The notes under the pieces: generated by a model | What the model saw: the letters and a program-made list of their open reading frames with translations, nothing else | What the model was told of the DNA's origin: nothing | The model's database searches: none | Assembly: GCF_030269925.1 (NCBI RefSeq) | Contig: NC_085112.1 | Coordinates: forward strand, 10,355,501 to 10,419,500 | Direction: 5' to 3' | DNA from: Bombyx mori | Taxonomy: Eukaryota; Arthropoda; Insecta; Lepidoptera; Bombycidae | DNA length: 64,000 nt | Program-made: the position numbers and the translations under genes | Shown: positions 20,655 through 31,540 of the stretch, in pieces | Numbering within the stretch: position 1 is the first letter of the stretch | How the letters are laid out: the number at the start of each line of letters is the position of its first letter

Positions 20655-23224
20655 TGTTCTCGTTGCGCATCGCTACCTGGAATATCAATGGATTGGCGCC
20701 AAATAAACAGGAGCTAGAAATTTTGCTCAAGCTTAATAAAATAGACATTGCGCTAATATCAGAAACTCATCTTAATGACAATAGAACAATTTTGATAGAT
20801 AACTATAGTGTATATAACACAAATCATCCTGATGGAACTTCACATGGAGGAACCGCCGTTCTTATTAAAAATAACATAAGGCATAATGTACACAGTGCTT
20901 TTCGAGAGGAATGGCTCCAAGCTACTACTATAACTATAAACGAAAAGTTTGGGCCTATTAACATCAGTGCTATCTACTGTCCACCAAAACACAATCCTAA
21001 GCAAGATATGTTTAATAAATTCTTCAACACTTTGGGCAATAAATTTATAAGCGGAGGTGATTGGAACTGCAAGAATACATTCTGGGGATCACGGTTGACA
21101 ACTACTAAGGGACGTGAACTGAAAAAAAGTGCTGATGATTGCAAGTTAACAATCCTTGGAACAGGTGAACCTACCTACTGGCCAACAGATACAAATAGAC
21201 TTCCAGATCTGGTGGACTTTTTTATAATAAAGGGTCTTTCATATGTATATTTTGAAGTTGAGTCATCACTTGATTCTGTGTCGGATCACACTCCTGTCAT
21301 AGCAACATTTAGCATCTCACCTATACAAAAAGAACAAAAAGAAGTACTATATAATTATAAAACAGACTGGAACTCATTCAGCGATTATCTAGAGGAAGAA
21401 ATTAAACTTAGTGTTAAACTTAAAACAGAAGAAGATATAGATGAGGCAACATTTTATATCACAAACCTCATTCAAGTGGCTGCGTGGCATTCCACTCCAA
21501 AATTAAGCGATCATACTGTTAGTAATAATATACCCATGGAAATACGCCACAAACTTCAAGTAAAGAGAAAGCTAAGAAGGCAACTCCACATGACAAGATC
21601 CGATACAGACAGAAAAGAATTTAATAAAATCTCAAGAGAACTAAAAGAACTAATCAATGAATCTGTCAACTCAGCATTTCATCATAAAATATCAGGGCTC
21701 TCAGCATACAAGAAGGACAATTATTCTTTATGGAAAATCACCAAAAACTTCAAAAAACCTAAAAGCCATATTCCACCAATGAGGAAATCGCCAACCGACC
21801 CTTGGGCCAAGAGTACAACTGAAAAAGCTGAGCTATTTGCAAATTACTTGTATGAAATATTTACCCCTAACCTATCACCAATGGAGGACTATGAAAAAGA
21901 AGTTGATGTCATGATTAATAGTGACCAGCAGCTATCCCTGCCACTCAAATCCGTCACCCCCAGGGAACTTACGCAATGTATACAGTCTCTTAAAAATAAA
22001 AAAGCTCCTGGTTTTGATTTAATAACTGGTGAGGTACTTAAAAAATTGCCCAAAAAAGTAATAATATTTTTAACAATGTTATTCAATGCTATCCTCAGAG
22101 TACATTATTACCCAAAACTCTGGCAAATAGCACAAGTCTGCATGGTTATAAAGCCTGGAAAACCAGCGTCAGATCCAAGTTCATATAGGCCCATAAGTCT
22201 TCTACCTGTGTTGTCTAAGGTGTTTGAAACGGTATTTCTAAAAAGACTGAAGCCGCTTCTTGACCAGGAAAAGATTATACCGGATCATCAGTTTGGATTT
22301 CGGGCGAAGCATTCTACTGTCGAACAAGTACACAGAGTAGTTCATAAAATTCGACAATCCTTAGAAAAGAAGGAATACTGTTCTGCGGCATTTATTGACA
22401 TCAAGCAAGCTTTCGATAAAGTCTGGCATAAGGGATTACTATATAAATTGAAAACCCTCCTACCGAATTCTTTTTTCATGCTCCTGAGATCCTACTTAAA
22501 ACACAGAAAATTCCAAGTCAAATTTGGAGAGGACTGTTCGAAACTGTATAATATTAACGCCTCCGTACCCCAGGGATCAGTGCTTGGTCCGGTCCTGTTT
22601 TCTATCTATACTGCAGACCTGCCTCAATCCCAAGATGTTGTAACTGCGACTTACGCTGACGATACAGCTTGTCTGGCAAGTGACATAGATCCACATAATG
22701 CATCATTACAACTACAAGTACAGCTTGACAAAGTAGATGCTTGGTTGCAGAGATGGCGATTAAAACCTAGTGTAACTAAGTCAACGCAGGTAACATTCAC
22801 CCTCCGGAAAGGTATCTGTGGCCCTGTTTACATGGAAGGTAAAGCTTTACCAAATGCCGACTCTGTGAAATACTTGGGATTACACCTAGACAGAAGATTA
22901 ACCTGGGCGAACCATATAAAAGCAAAAAAACGAGAAGCGAACTTGCAATTTCTCTCTTTGAATTGGTTACTGGGACGCCGGTCTCCACTGTCACTAAGTA
23001 ACAAACTCCTGGTCTACAAAGCGATTATAAAACCTGTCTGGACTTATGGAATAGAACTGTGGGGTTCCGCTAGCAACTCGAATATCGAGATCTTACAGAG
23101 ATTCCAGAACATTGCTCTTAGAACTATCTCAAACGCGCATTGGTTTGTAAGAAATAGTGAGATTCACGAATATTTAGAAATGCCGACTGTTCGAGGAAGT
23201 CAACAAGAACAGCAAGAGATATAA
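20654..23224 (+). CDS. LINE ORF2: endonuclease-reverse transcriptase (jockey type), frameshifted near its end
   Basis: ORF2 encodes the enzyme that nicks target DNA and copies element RNA. The apurinic-like endonuclease domain occupies about residues 1-225 (IATWNINGLAPN, LISETHL, SGGDWNCKNTFWGS and SVSDHTPVIA). The reverse transcriptase spans about 450-720, with AAFIDIKQAFDKVW, ASVPQGSVLGPVLF and ATYADDTACLA (YADD). The ATG overlaps the ORF1 stop as TAATG, suggesting stop-restart translation. The frame ends early at 23224: near 23193 the sequence is out of frame by one base relative to the expected C-terminus, whose ~43 codons (KERLNEHSNELARCLL onward) continue in the next frame to about 23335. 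Confidence 0.88.
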   Translation: MFSLRIATWNINGLAPNKQELEILLKLNKIDIALISETHLNDNRTILIDNYSVYNTNHPDGTSHGGTAVLIKNNIRHNVHSAFREEWLQATTITINEKFGPINISAIYCPPKHNPKQDMFNKFFNTLGNKFISGGDWNCKNTFWGSRLTTTKGRELKKSADDCKLTILGTGEPTYWPTDTNRLPDLVDFFIIKGLSYVYFEVESSLDSVSDHTPVIATFSISPIQKEQKEVLYNYKTDWNSFSDYLEEEIKLSVKLKTEEDIDEATFYITNLIQVAAWHSTPKLSDHTVSNNIPMEIRHKLQVKRKLRRQLHMTRSDTDRKEFNKISRELKELINESVNSAFHHKISGLSAYKKDNYSLWKITKNFKKPKSHIPPMRKSPTDPWAKSTTEKAELFANYLYEIFTPNLSPMEDYEKEVDVMINSDQQLSLPLKSVTPRELTQCIQSLKNKKAPGFDLITGEVLKKLPKKVIIFLTMLFNAILRVHYYPKLWQIAQVCMVIKPGKPASDPSSYRPISLLPVLSKVFETVFLKRLKPLLDQEKIIPDHQFGFRAKHSTVEQVHRVVHKIRQSLEKKEYCSAAFIDIKQAFDKVWHKGLLYKLKTLLPNSFFMLLRSYLKHRKFQVKFGEDCSKLYNINASVPQGSVLGPVLFSIYTADLPQSQDVVTATYADDTACLASDIDPHNASLQLQVQLDKVDAWLQRWRLKPSVTKSTQVTFTLRKGICGPVYMEGKALPNADSVKYLGLHLDRRLTWANHIKAKKREANLQFLSLNWLLGRRSPLSLSNKLLVYKAIIKPVWTYGIELWGSASNSNIEILQRFQNIALRTISNAHWFVRNSEIHEYLEMPTVRGSQQEQQEI

Positions 23225-23477
23225 GGAAAGACTAAATGAGCACTCAAATGAATTGGCAAGGTGCCTGCTAGACACAACTGGAGATGTGAAACGTTTAAAA
23301 AGATGGCAAATTTTAGACTTAGACCAAAGATACTAAATCTACTGCTGTAATTGATGACATTTAATGTAATGTCATCCACAACTCGAACTTCTTGGAACAC
23401 ATCTGATTATGGCTATAGAGCCGATTGCAGATAAATATAGAGAAAAAAAAAAAAAAAAAAAAGTTTTCGGCTGGAAA

Positions 23478-23965
23478 GGAAAAAAATTACCAACAGTAAA
23501 AAAATCATTTAAATTTCCATGTATTTACAAATTAACAATATTATATACATAAGACAATGGCAGTTTTGTTGATGTTTTACTTGCAGACAACAATTTAAAA
23601 TAAACAAAAAAACAAAATTTTTTGTTCACTGTCAACACTGTCGTCTCAGTAAAGATTTCTCGCAAATCACTCGGTACGAAGATAGAGCTTTTTTTGTTCT
23701 AAATTCAGTGTGAGTTGTTAGGATTCAAAATGTCAAGTTTTGATTTGATGTTCTGAACTTCATATTACGGTGTATGTCAAAATAATATTAATTTACATTT
23801 AATTAAGAACAGTAGAAGAATTTACATAATATTAAAATACAAATCGTATTTATTTAGTTATACCCTAGAGAACCTACCTAGAAAACACAACGTGAATGCC
23901 TTGCCTTGTTTTGAGTTCTATGACAATTGTCCTTCGCATTTGCAAATTAGAATTTTTGCGAGTAC
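23478..23965. other. Intergenic DNA, nothing recognised
   Basis: AT-rich sequence between the LINE and a SINE fragment. No exon was recognised. Confidence 0.35.
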
Positions 23966-24092
23966 AAGCGGTAGGCAGCGGCTTGGCTCTGCCCCTAGCA
24001 CTGCTGAAGTCCATGGGCGACGGTAACCACTCACCATCAGGTGGGCCGTATGCTCGTCTGCCTACAAGGGCAATAAAAAAAAAAAGTACATT
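23966..24092 (+). mobile_element. SINE 3' module (second family)
   Basis: It contains GGCTTGGCTCTGCCCCTAGC, then CACCATCAGGTGGGCCGTAT and GCTCGTCTGCCTACAAGGGC, and ends in an A-rich tail. Related copies are at 26147-26258 (-) and 28505-28622 (+); a trace is at 60566-60625. It shares the general layout of a SINE tail but is distinct from Bm1. Confidence 0.6.
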
Positions 24093-25235
24093 GTGGAAGT
24101 AATTTGTGAACATAATGTATCCACTAAGTATTTCACAAGGAAAAGTGGTACCTGCCTATGGGTTGGATTTCAAAACATTACCCTTTTGAGTACATTATCC
24201 TTTATTAGGTCACAAAGACTGAATTAAAAAAAGTAACTGGAATTAGAATTAAAAAGGAATTGCTAGTGTTGTTGTTACTATTTTAGGGTTTCTTCGACAA
24301 ATCGATTAACGATGACACTCCATTTTAATTGAAAGATAAAATAAGTATGAATGTACACAGATACGTCAGATAATTATTTATAATTTCCCCGAAATGTATT
24401 ATTGCCTTTGAATATTGACTGTCAACGTTTATCTTAATTACGGAACCCTTCACTCGTTGAACACACGGTCTATTTTTTTTTTGTTAATGTAAATGTGTAT
24501 ACTAGTACACGGCCTTCTTGGTGTTTCCAGTAGGAACCCATAGTCTGCCAGTGCCAGTGCGAGCTCACAACACGCCTTACCAACTTTTAGTTTACCGTGA
24601 TCAATAAGATTTGTACATTAATGAAAAAGAATAATAATAATAATACATGTCTATATTATAACTGATGTCAGCTATGCTGATGACAATCGCACAAAGCATC
24701 CCTTTGCGATTGTATGTTTAGCTAATTTAAAAATAACAACGTGGTAACATTGTATTGATGAACTAGATCTAGTTCAATATCACAACAATTGTAAAACTTT
24801 ACTTCTGTTTGTAAAATCAAAACTTAAGTCAAAACTTTGTTTTCATGAGTATCCACTGCTGGTTGTTGATTGACTCATTATAACAATATCTTGGTGCCTG
24901 AGAAAAAAAAAAAGAAAAATAATTTTATTGTTTTGTAAACTTTCTGCAAATAATGAGGATATTATGAAATGATTTTTAAAAAAATCGGTTTCCTAAATTG
25001 AGCAACAAAAAAAAAATGCTAACCGTTTCTTTTAAATTATATAGATGTTATTATTTCTTAGGAAAACCAACCAGTTACATAATTAATTAGATTTAATGAT
25101 TTCAACTTCAATTCCGTTTCTGGAATAAAATAAACATTTAAAAAAGCACACAAACAAAAATACAAATAGCTAACAAAAAAAATATATCTTTACAGTTTTT
25201 GCATTAGTTTTAAACACCACTAATACTCTCAAAAT
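24093..25235. other. Intergenic DNA, 3' flank of the SLC25A40-like gene
   Basis: AT-rich DNA. No exon or repeat family was recognised. The 3'UTR of the carrier gene must begin at 25235 and run leftward. Confidence 0.4.
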
Positions 25236-28200
25236 TTACCTTTGCAATTTCTCCTTATATTTTTGCGAATTGTATTTCTGGAAGAACTGCTTGCCGTATT
25301 CGAACGTTGAGATCATGATTGCACAAGCGGGCGCCACTTTAAATATTCGAGGCATGAGACCGGTAAACAAACCTTTCAGACCGTGATTCTTGTATATGTT
25401 TCTGACAATGTCTGTCATATTCGAAGCTCTCTGTTGGATTTTACCATCTGTAAATAACAATGAAAACGTAGAATTCGTACTGTAAAAAAATATATATACA
25501 AAGCAAAGAATATACGATATACACAGAATAGTACCTACTCTCCCTTTTGGATTATTGCCATTGAGTTTTAATTCACAAAATTTTAATTCTTATGTTTAAT
25601 TCTTAAATTAACAAAATTTTTACTGAATCATTTCGGTTCTTGTGTAAACACTAGCAAATATAATTTAACGAACCTGTATATATCTCTTTCTCCCCTAATT
25701 CTATTTGTTGATGTGTTTTTACTACGTCAAAAGGAAGGGTTACAAAGGCCGCGATCTGAAAAATAAAATTCGCATAAATTCGGGCAAACTGATTAACGTT
25801 TAAGAATTGAATAAATGTTTTATGAAAATTAAGGTATACTCACACTGCCAGCTACCGAACCACAGAAAAAATTAAAAAGGAACGAATTTTTTTCTGAATC
25901 CGGTTTATTGAACGCTCTCTTCGTCGATTCGAAAGTAGTCCAGTATATTCCTAGAAAAAAAACATGAACGTGTACTAAAATATATAAAATAATAAATGAG
26001 TAAAATATATTAAAAAAATCGGATCTTGATTGGATTAGAAATGGCTTATGCAAGATGAGGTTAGTTTTTATTACTTAGTAAAGTACCAAACAGCCAGCTC
26101 TCATTATTCACATTTGGTAATTTTCGTTTTATTTTTATTGTCTTTTTAGGCCGACCGGCATACGGCCCACCTCATGTATGTGGTAATCGTCGCTTATGGA
26201 CATCAGCAATGCTAGAGGCAAGAACAAAGGCGGTGCTTAGTATTTAGCAGTAAAAAAAATTATTCATGATCCAAAAAAAATCTATATATACCTGAGAATG
26301 GGACATCCCTTAACAGTGTTGATCCTAAGCCTCGGAAAAGTCCTCCATAGCCTTCATATTTTATGACTTGCCGTAATGCCGACGTAATTTCTGTAAAAAA
26401 ACGGTTTTTCTTCTTAGCTTTTATAGGCATTACAAAAAAAACTTACTCAATCCTCTTTATATTAAGATTTAAATATTGAGATTCAATTTAAAATCACTTT
26501 TTCCACCCATAAAAATTAACTAATAGTGGTAAAAGTAAGCTGGATATTTGTTATTAGAAATCTAACTCTAGTTCCGTGTCAGCAGGTGACTGACTTGTAT
26601 CTCAGAATGAGTAACTGCATTCTGATTGCTCATCGCTCCAGTGACCACATAAAATCAGGTGAATTGTAAACTTGTTCACTCATATATACAATAGATAAAA
26701 AAAAAATTTATGATTACCAGTAATATCTATGAGATGTGAGTTCGTCTGCGAAGAATCTTTTTATGAAAAGAAATGAAAAACCTAAATTTGCCTAAATAAA
26801 TACTCAAGCCAATAGAGATATATTCAGATAGATATTTAGAAAACACTTGGTAAATAAAGGTAAAGAAACTACTGTATCACTCAGCAACATTACACTTTTA
26901 TCCAACAATAACTCTCTTTACTCCCACTCCAAAATATTACATTGCCTTACCTGAATATGTCAAGTGTTTTGATTGCATTTTTGTTCTAATTAGTTCTAAA
27001 GGACTGACTAATGTGACCGCAGTGATCCTTGCTGTTGCTCCTGCTATTAATGGAATCCACATAGGTTGACCAACTGAAAAACACTTCTTATTTCATTTTA
27101 AGTTGTGAAAATTTTAAATATGAATTATATATCTAGGACCATTCATATTATATAATGAAAGGTTTTATATTAATCTTCTACTATGAACTATAAATACGAT
27201 TCTGTACTTAATTATGAGATAATTCAAGGACTTCTGTTCTCTGGGCTGTTTTGAGATAACTTGTATTGATTAATCAATCATTTTGATAAGATAAAGAGTC
27301 ACATCTTTTGTAACTCAGTAATATAAGAGCCCTTAAATATGATTTAGTCATACTTAAATGCACCATTACAGTTTTGTTTTATCTCTATTTTGTTTACAAC
27401 ATAACTGTAACATTCATGATGTAACCCCACTTTCAAATTTTATTATTTCAAGTAATTACAATGAACACATCCATGGTTTGTATAATATTATATGTACATT
27501 TAAGTAGCAATTTAGAAGTACTTCTACACCTCATGCAATACTTATCTACAACAACAACTACTACTACTGACATATCACAAATGAAACAGGAAAAGGAATA
27601 AACAAAATGAATCAGAATCTTGAAGTATCCGTGTCAGATTATAGGTGAATTTCAACCATTGAACGCACACTAGTTATATTAGTTAGACCATCTTTATCAG
27701 TTTGCAACATATACCATAGTGTATGGTATCTGAAAGTATGTGTTGCTTTTAAATTCGAAAATGAACTGAAGGTGAATGAGAATAATTTAATACTACTGCT
27801 TCTATTACTGCTATTAACTGACAGCACCTAAATTATAGTTTGACAAGATAAAATGTATCCTACTCTTCATTGTAACTTACTTTTAGCTATCAATATTAAT
27901 GAATAAAGACTTACACTCTCCAGTCATTTTATTGTGCATTGTCTTCATTCTATATCTTAATTGTTCATATGATACAAAGTAGATCATAGTGCATGGAACT
28001 GCTAATACCAAAGTGGGACTTAAGCCAGACCATAACGCTGGTACTCCTTCTAATTTAGCTATTTTGTAGAAAGCATCCTGGAATTGAAAAAATTAGGTTT
28101 AATTGTAGTTTTCGCATTCTAATGGTGTGCAAATAAGAGAAACAATTAAAATTATTACAAAATAAAATAAAAGATTAGACATAGCGCGAAGATCGGACGG

Positions 28201-29907
28201 CCGATGGGGCGGAAAGATCCTTGAGTGGAGACCACGTACTGGCAAGCGCAGTGTGGGACGGCCACCTACGAGATGGACCGACGACCTGGTAAGAACCGCT
28301 GGGTCACGTTGGATGCAGGTGGCAACGGACCGGCCGCACTGGAGATCACTTGGAGAGGCCTATGTTCAGCAGTGGACAATGGACAGGCTGAGATGATGAT
28401 GATGAAAATAAAAGAAAGAGCACATTTATTTACATTATAATCATATCTTTATTTTACTGTCATTCATAAATAAACAAACATTGGTGTGATAATTTTATTG
28501 TAATAGAATATGTCTGCAAGGGCTTGGCTCTGCCCCTGGTATTGTTAACTGACATCTACAGCATACAGTAACCACTTAAGTGGGCCATATGCTCGTCTGA
28601 CTACAAAGGCAATAAAAAAATGGTAACAAACCATTTATTCTAATATGGTTTACAGTGTAATTTAGATAACCTTAATAATTCTGGTATTAGAAGTATGTCA
28701 CATATTTTTTATTGGTGTATCAATACCTGACATGTTATGGTACAGCATTCATTATTATTTTTATCAATATCTCATATAACAGTGCATAAAATATTATGGT
28801 TTTGGACAAAATTCTTGTTATAGCAATTTCAATTACTAAAATATATCATCAGTCAGCTTAAGTACTTTTTTATTGTGTAAATGGGTAAACTATCTGACAA
28901 CTCATCTAGTTTTAAGTGGTTATTGAGCTTATAGATATTACAAAGTGAAAGCCACTACCCACCTTGGGAATTGGGGACTAATGTCTCAATTGTTGTTTGT
29001 ATAATTTTTATGACACAACATTATTCCTATTAAAGAAGTGATTCTTAAACATGTGTCAAGTACGTATTTCATTAGGAAAATTTGTATCTGCCAGTAAGAG
29101 TAGAACACTGACATAGTTGCATCACTTGATGCAAGGATACCTGGCATGATAATATTATTTAGGCCATGATGACTTCAATTTACAATTTATTATTGGAAAA
29201 TCTTTTATAATTCCCAAAAGCATGTACAAGGCCACTTATTAAATTTTATTCAAATTTTATTTACATAATTTTATTAACTTTAGAACAGGTGTATTTTCTT
29301 ATTTAGTGAACAAAATTCATATTATTCGTGCAATGCGGTTTTTGTTTTTAGACAAGAAACAAAAAGGTTCATTTTTTTATTAAAGCAACACATTAACTTT
29401 ATTTGCTATTGTACTTACAAAAGTCCCATGGAAATGGACTCTTTTCGGTACCCAAGCAGTTTCACCACAAGGACATAAATGCTCCATTAAGCCATTGCAA
29501 TAAAGATAGCACTTATTTGATAGTAAAGCCTTCTGTTGCGCCTGTAGTCTTATTTTTACAACATCTAATGGTGTCACTGCAATATGAAAACATAGTATTC
29601 TAAAATAGGTTTAAAGGAGGTTCGCAGTGTAAGTGTATCGTTTAACAATTGTTTGATAGTTAATATTGTACCTGTAATCGTAAATTTACCCGTGACTCCT
29701 TTAACAGCGGGCATAAACGTAAAATGTATAAATTACAAAATCATAAAACCCATCGAGCAAGTATGAAACAACTGAAGCTTACAATACAAATCAATTTATA
29801 TATCATCACAACTTACTGAACAAAGAGGTTATAAGAGCGCCGGAACATGCCGATGCCATTTGTTGAAGTGGAGTAATCCGAAATTGAGGATCGTCTTCCC
29901 GGATCAT
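25236..29907 (-). CDS. SLC25A40: Mitochondrial carrier SLC25A39/40-like (glutathione carrier), eight exons, complete
   Basis: SLC25A39 and SLC25A40 import glutathione across the inner mitochondrial membrane. Coding exons on the minus strand: 29907-29817, 29576-29419, 28077-27915, 27073-26951, 26390-26292, 25950-25844, 25755-25674 and 25447-25236. All have GT-AG introns, and the phases sum to 344 codons plus stop. Three carrier repeats are visible, each with its signature: PLDVVKIR (about residues 33-40), [10 protein letters not shown] in the middle third and [10 protein letters not shown] in the last. The first matrix loop holds four cysteines, [16 protein letters not shown] (C53, C57, C65, C67), as known for this subfamily. 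The ATG at 29907 begins MIREDDPQF. No stop or frameshift is seen. An LTR retrotransposon begins 65 bp upstream. Confidence 0.93.
26147..26258 (-). mobile_element. SINE 3' module (second family), intron copy
   Basis: This is the reverse orientation of the module at 23966-24092: GCATACGGCCCACCTCATGT and GACATCAGCAATGCTAGAGG are visible. It lies in the carrier gene intron between exons 5 and 6, in sense with the gene. Confidence 0.55.
28175..28405 (+). pseudogene. RTE-type LINE C-terminus and tail
   Basis: The plus strand encodes [20 protein letters not shown], then [13 protein letters not shown] and the end [13 protein letters not shown], followed by a GATGATGATGATG tail. This is the typical end of an RTE-clade ORF. 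Only the last ~70 codons survive. It lies antisense within the carrier intron. Confidence 0.75.
28505..28622 (+). mobile_element. SINE 3' module (second family)
   Basis: It carries GGCTTGGCTCTGCCCCTGGT and ATGCTCGTCTGACTACAAAG with an A-rich tail, matching 23966-24092 with divergence. Confidence 0.55.
28868..29150 (-). mobile_element. Degraded Bm1 SINE
   Basis: Reversed Bm1: it starts at poly-T plus AAATGGGTAAACTATCTGAC and passes through TAGTTTTAAGTGGTTATTGA to GTCAAGTACGTATTTCATTA near the tRNA-like part. Many substitutions show it is old. Confidence 0.6.
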
Positions 29908-29972
29908 GGCATCAGATTTAGTCCTCACTTAGCCACCTTATGTTTTATACATACAAACAGCACAATTAACTA
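29908..29972 (-). promoter_or_regulatory. Residual 5' flank of the SLC25A40-like gene
   Basis: Only 65 bp separate the carrier start codon from the 5' LTR. The target duplication ACTA/AACTAT next to the LTR shows that the original upstream sequence now continues at 35189. The 5'UTR or promoter has therefore been split. Confidence 0.6.
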
Positions 29973-30228
29973 TGTGGTGAATGGTTTTTCACACACAGAT
30001 TAACAACGGGAGACGTCCGGAAGAAAAGAAAGACAGGCTGTCAGATTGAGGGAAAAATGTCATGAGATAAAAATTTGTGTTTTACGTTTTTAAAAGGTTC
30101 AAAGGATAAAAACCAATTGATTGTTAATGTATACGATTTTAAGGTGCGTGTGGAATAAATAAGTGCTTCCTATACTGCAGTTTGAGTTTAATCCGCAACG
30201 ACGACAGTTGACAACATATTTCCTAAAA
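29973..30228 (+). repeat. 5' LTR
   Basis: It begins TGTGGTGAATGG and ends TTTCCTAAA(A). It should hold the element's promoter and poly(A) signals; AATAAA is visible in TGGAATAAATAAG. The sequence is the same as the 3' LTR. Confidence 0.93.
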
Positions 30229-30246
30229 TGGTGACCCCGACACGAG
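30229..30246 (+). promoter_or_regulatory. Primer binding site, tRNA-Trp type
   Basis: The sequence directly after the 5' LTR, TGGTGACCCCGACACGAG, matches the tRNA-Trp-type primer site over its first 13 bases. CsRn1-group elements are known to use tRNA-Trp. Confidence 0.7.
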
Positions 30247-30715
30247 AAATTGAGATGTCCCGTTGAAGCCGCGGACGTAATAACGGATGTAGTAACGCAA
30301 TATAGAAGCCTGCTTTCAGTAAATCCACGGAGAACCACAGAAATTAATCGCAAATGTTCATTTCCTTATTACGCCTGAACATTTTTTCGACAATTTAATT
30401 ATCAATTTCGCAAGTATTAGTGAGGTCTAATACGAACACCATCAGTGCTGCAGTCTATATATTAGGGACTCTAATAAAAAATAGAATTTCGTATTAAAAA
30501 CCTTAATGTTATTTATTTCCTTTAATTTTTTATTTTTCTGTGAATGTATTAACCAATATTAATTTTAGTTAAAAAAAAAATTTTAATACCATTTTGTATT
30601 GTAATATAATACTATAATTGGTTATATGTATAATTCCTGCTGAGCGTGTGGTATAGTTAACATTATTTATACAGTTTTATATTATTAAACTAAGTTTATA
30701 TTTTTCTTCTTAACA

Positions 30716-31540
30716 ATGGCCAGTCAAGAAATACAGGAACAACTGCAACAACTCTTGGCTGCAAATGCAGCGCTACAAAAACAACTTGAAGGAAATGAGA
30801 GAGAAACAAAAGTTTGTAGAGTTACAGTCAAATTGCCTACATTTTGGGCTGACAAACCAGCTGTTTGGTTTGCTCAAATTGAAGCTCAATTCCAAATTGC
30901 CAATATTGTGACAGATACTACTAAATATAATTATGTTGTAGGTCACCTTGACCAAAGAATAGCTGGAGAGGTTGAAGACATAATAACAAACCCACCAACT
31001 GAAGAAAAATATGAAAAATTAAAAAGCATACTCATTCAGCGCCTTTCTGTATCACAAGAAAAAAGAGTTCGACAACTTCTGAGTGATGAAGAACTTGGGG
31101 ATAGAAAACCATCACAGTTCCTCCGACACCTACGCTCTCTTGCAGGAAGCACACTCACAGACGACAATATTATACGCCAACTTTGGTTACGCCGCTTGCC
31201 TCATCAGGCTCAAGCTATACTGGCAGCACAGGCTGACCTTGGCCTTGACAAATTGTCAGAACTAGCCGACAAAATTCTTGAGTTGGCCCAAACTCCTCCT
31301 ATGGTATGTTCGACCGCAACATTTTCGAACAGTTTAACCCTTGGTTCATTAGCCAAACAACTAGAAGAGATCAGTAGCCAAGTTGCTGCCCTATCTAGGC
31401 GACAGAGCCGCCCTTATCGTGACAGATCATCATCTCGCGGCCCTAAAATTTGTTGGTATCATCGGAGGTGGGGCAATAATGCAACTAAATGTGTAACTCC
31501 TTGCACCTGGAAGGCGGAAAACCCAAACAGCAGTCAGTAA
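30716..31540 (+). CDS. Gag protein of gypsy element
   Basis: The 274-aa Gag forms the particle that packages element RNA. The N-terminus is Gln-rich ([18 protein letters not shown], coiled-coil-like). A capsid-like helical region occupies about residues 35-190 ([19 protein letters not shown]). A C-terminal box, [18 protein letters not shown], has the order C-H-C-C (CX2HX9CX3C) rather than the usual C-C-H-C; this form is characteristic of the CsRn1 group. The ATG at 30716 is the first of the frame. The last 52 bases overlap pol in the -1 frame. Confidence 0.9.
   Translation: MASQEIQEQLQQLLAANAALQKQLEGNERETKVCRVTVKLPTFWADKPAVWFAQIEAQFQIANIVTDTTKYNYVVGHLDQRIAGEVEDIITNPPTEEKYEKLKSILIQRLSVSQEKRVRQLLSDEELGDRKPSQFLRHLRSLAGSTLTDDNIIRQLWLRRLPHQAQAILAAQADLGLDKLSELADKILELAQTPPMVCSTATFSNSLTLGSLAKQLEEISSQVAALSRRQSRPYRDRSSSRGPKICWYHRRWGNNATKCVTPCTWKAENPNSSQ

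Larger units (their letters stand above)
19962..23461 (+). mobile_element. Jockey-type LINE, 5'-truncated, with 16-bp TSD
   Basis: The insertion is bracketed by the direct repeat AGTTTTCGGCTGGAAA at 19946-19961 and 23462-23477. It ends in about 20 A residues. It contains the 3' two-thirds of ORF1 and nearly all of ORF2. The poly(A) tail, the long TSD and the truncation inside ORF1 are hallmarks of target-primed reverse transcription. It shows only one obvious ORF defect, so it is young. Confidence 0.93.
28078..29418 (-). other. SLC25A40 intron 2, filled with repeats
   Basis: This 1341-bp intron is the largest of the gene. It contains an RTE LINE tail (28175-28405), a second-family SINE module (28505-28622) and a degraded Bm1 (28868-29150). 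Confidence 0.75.
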
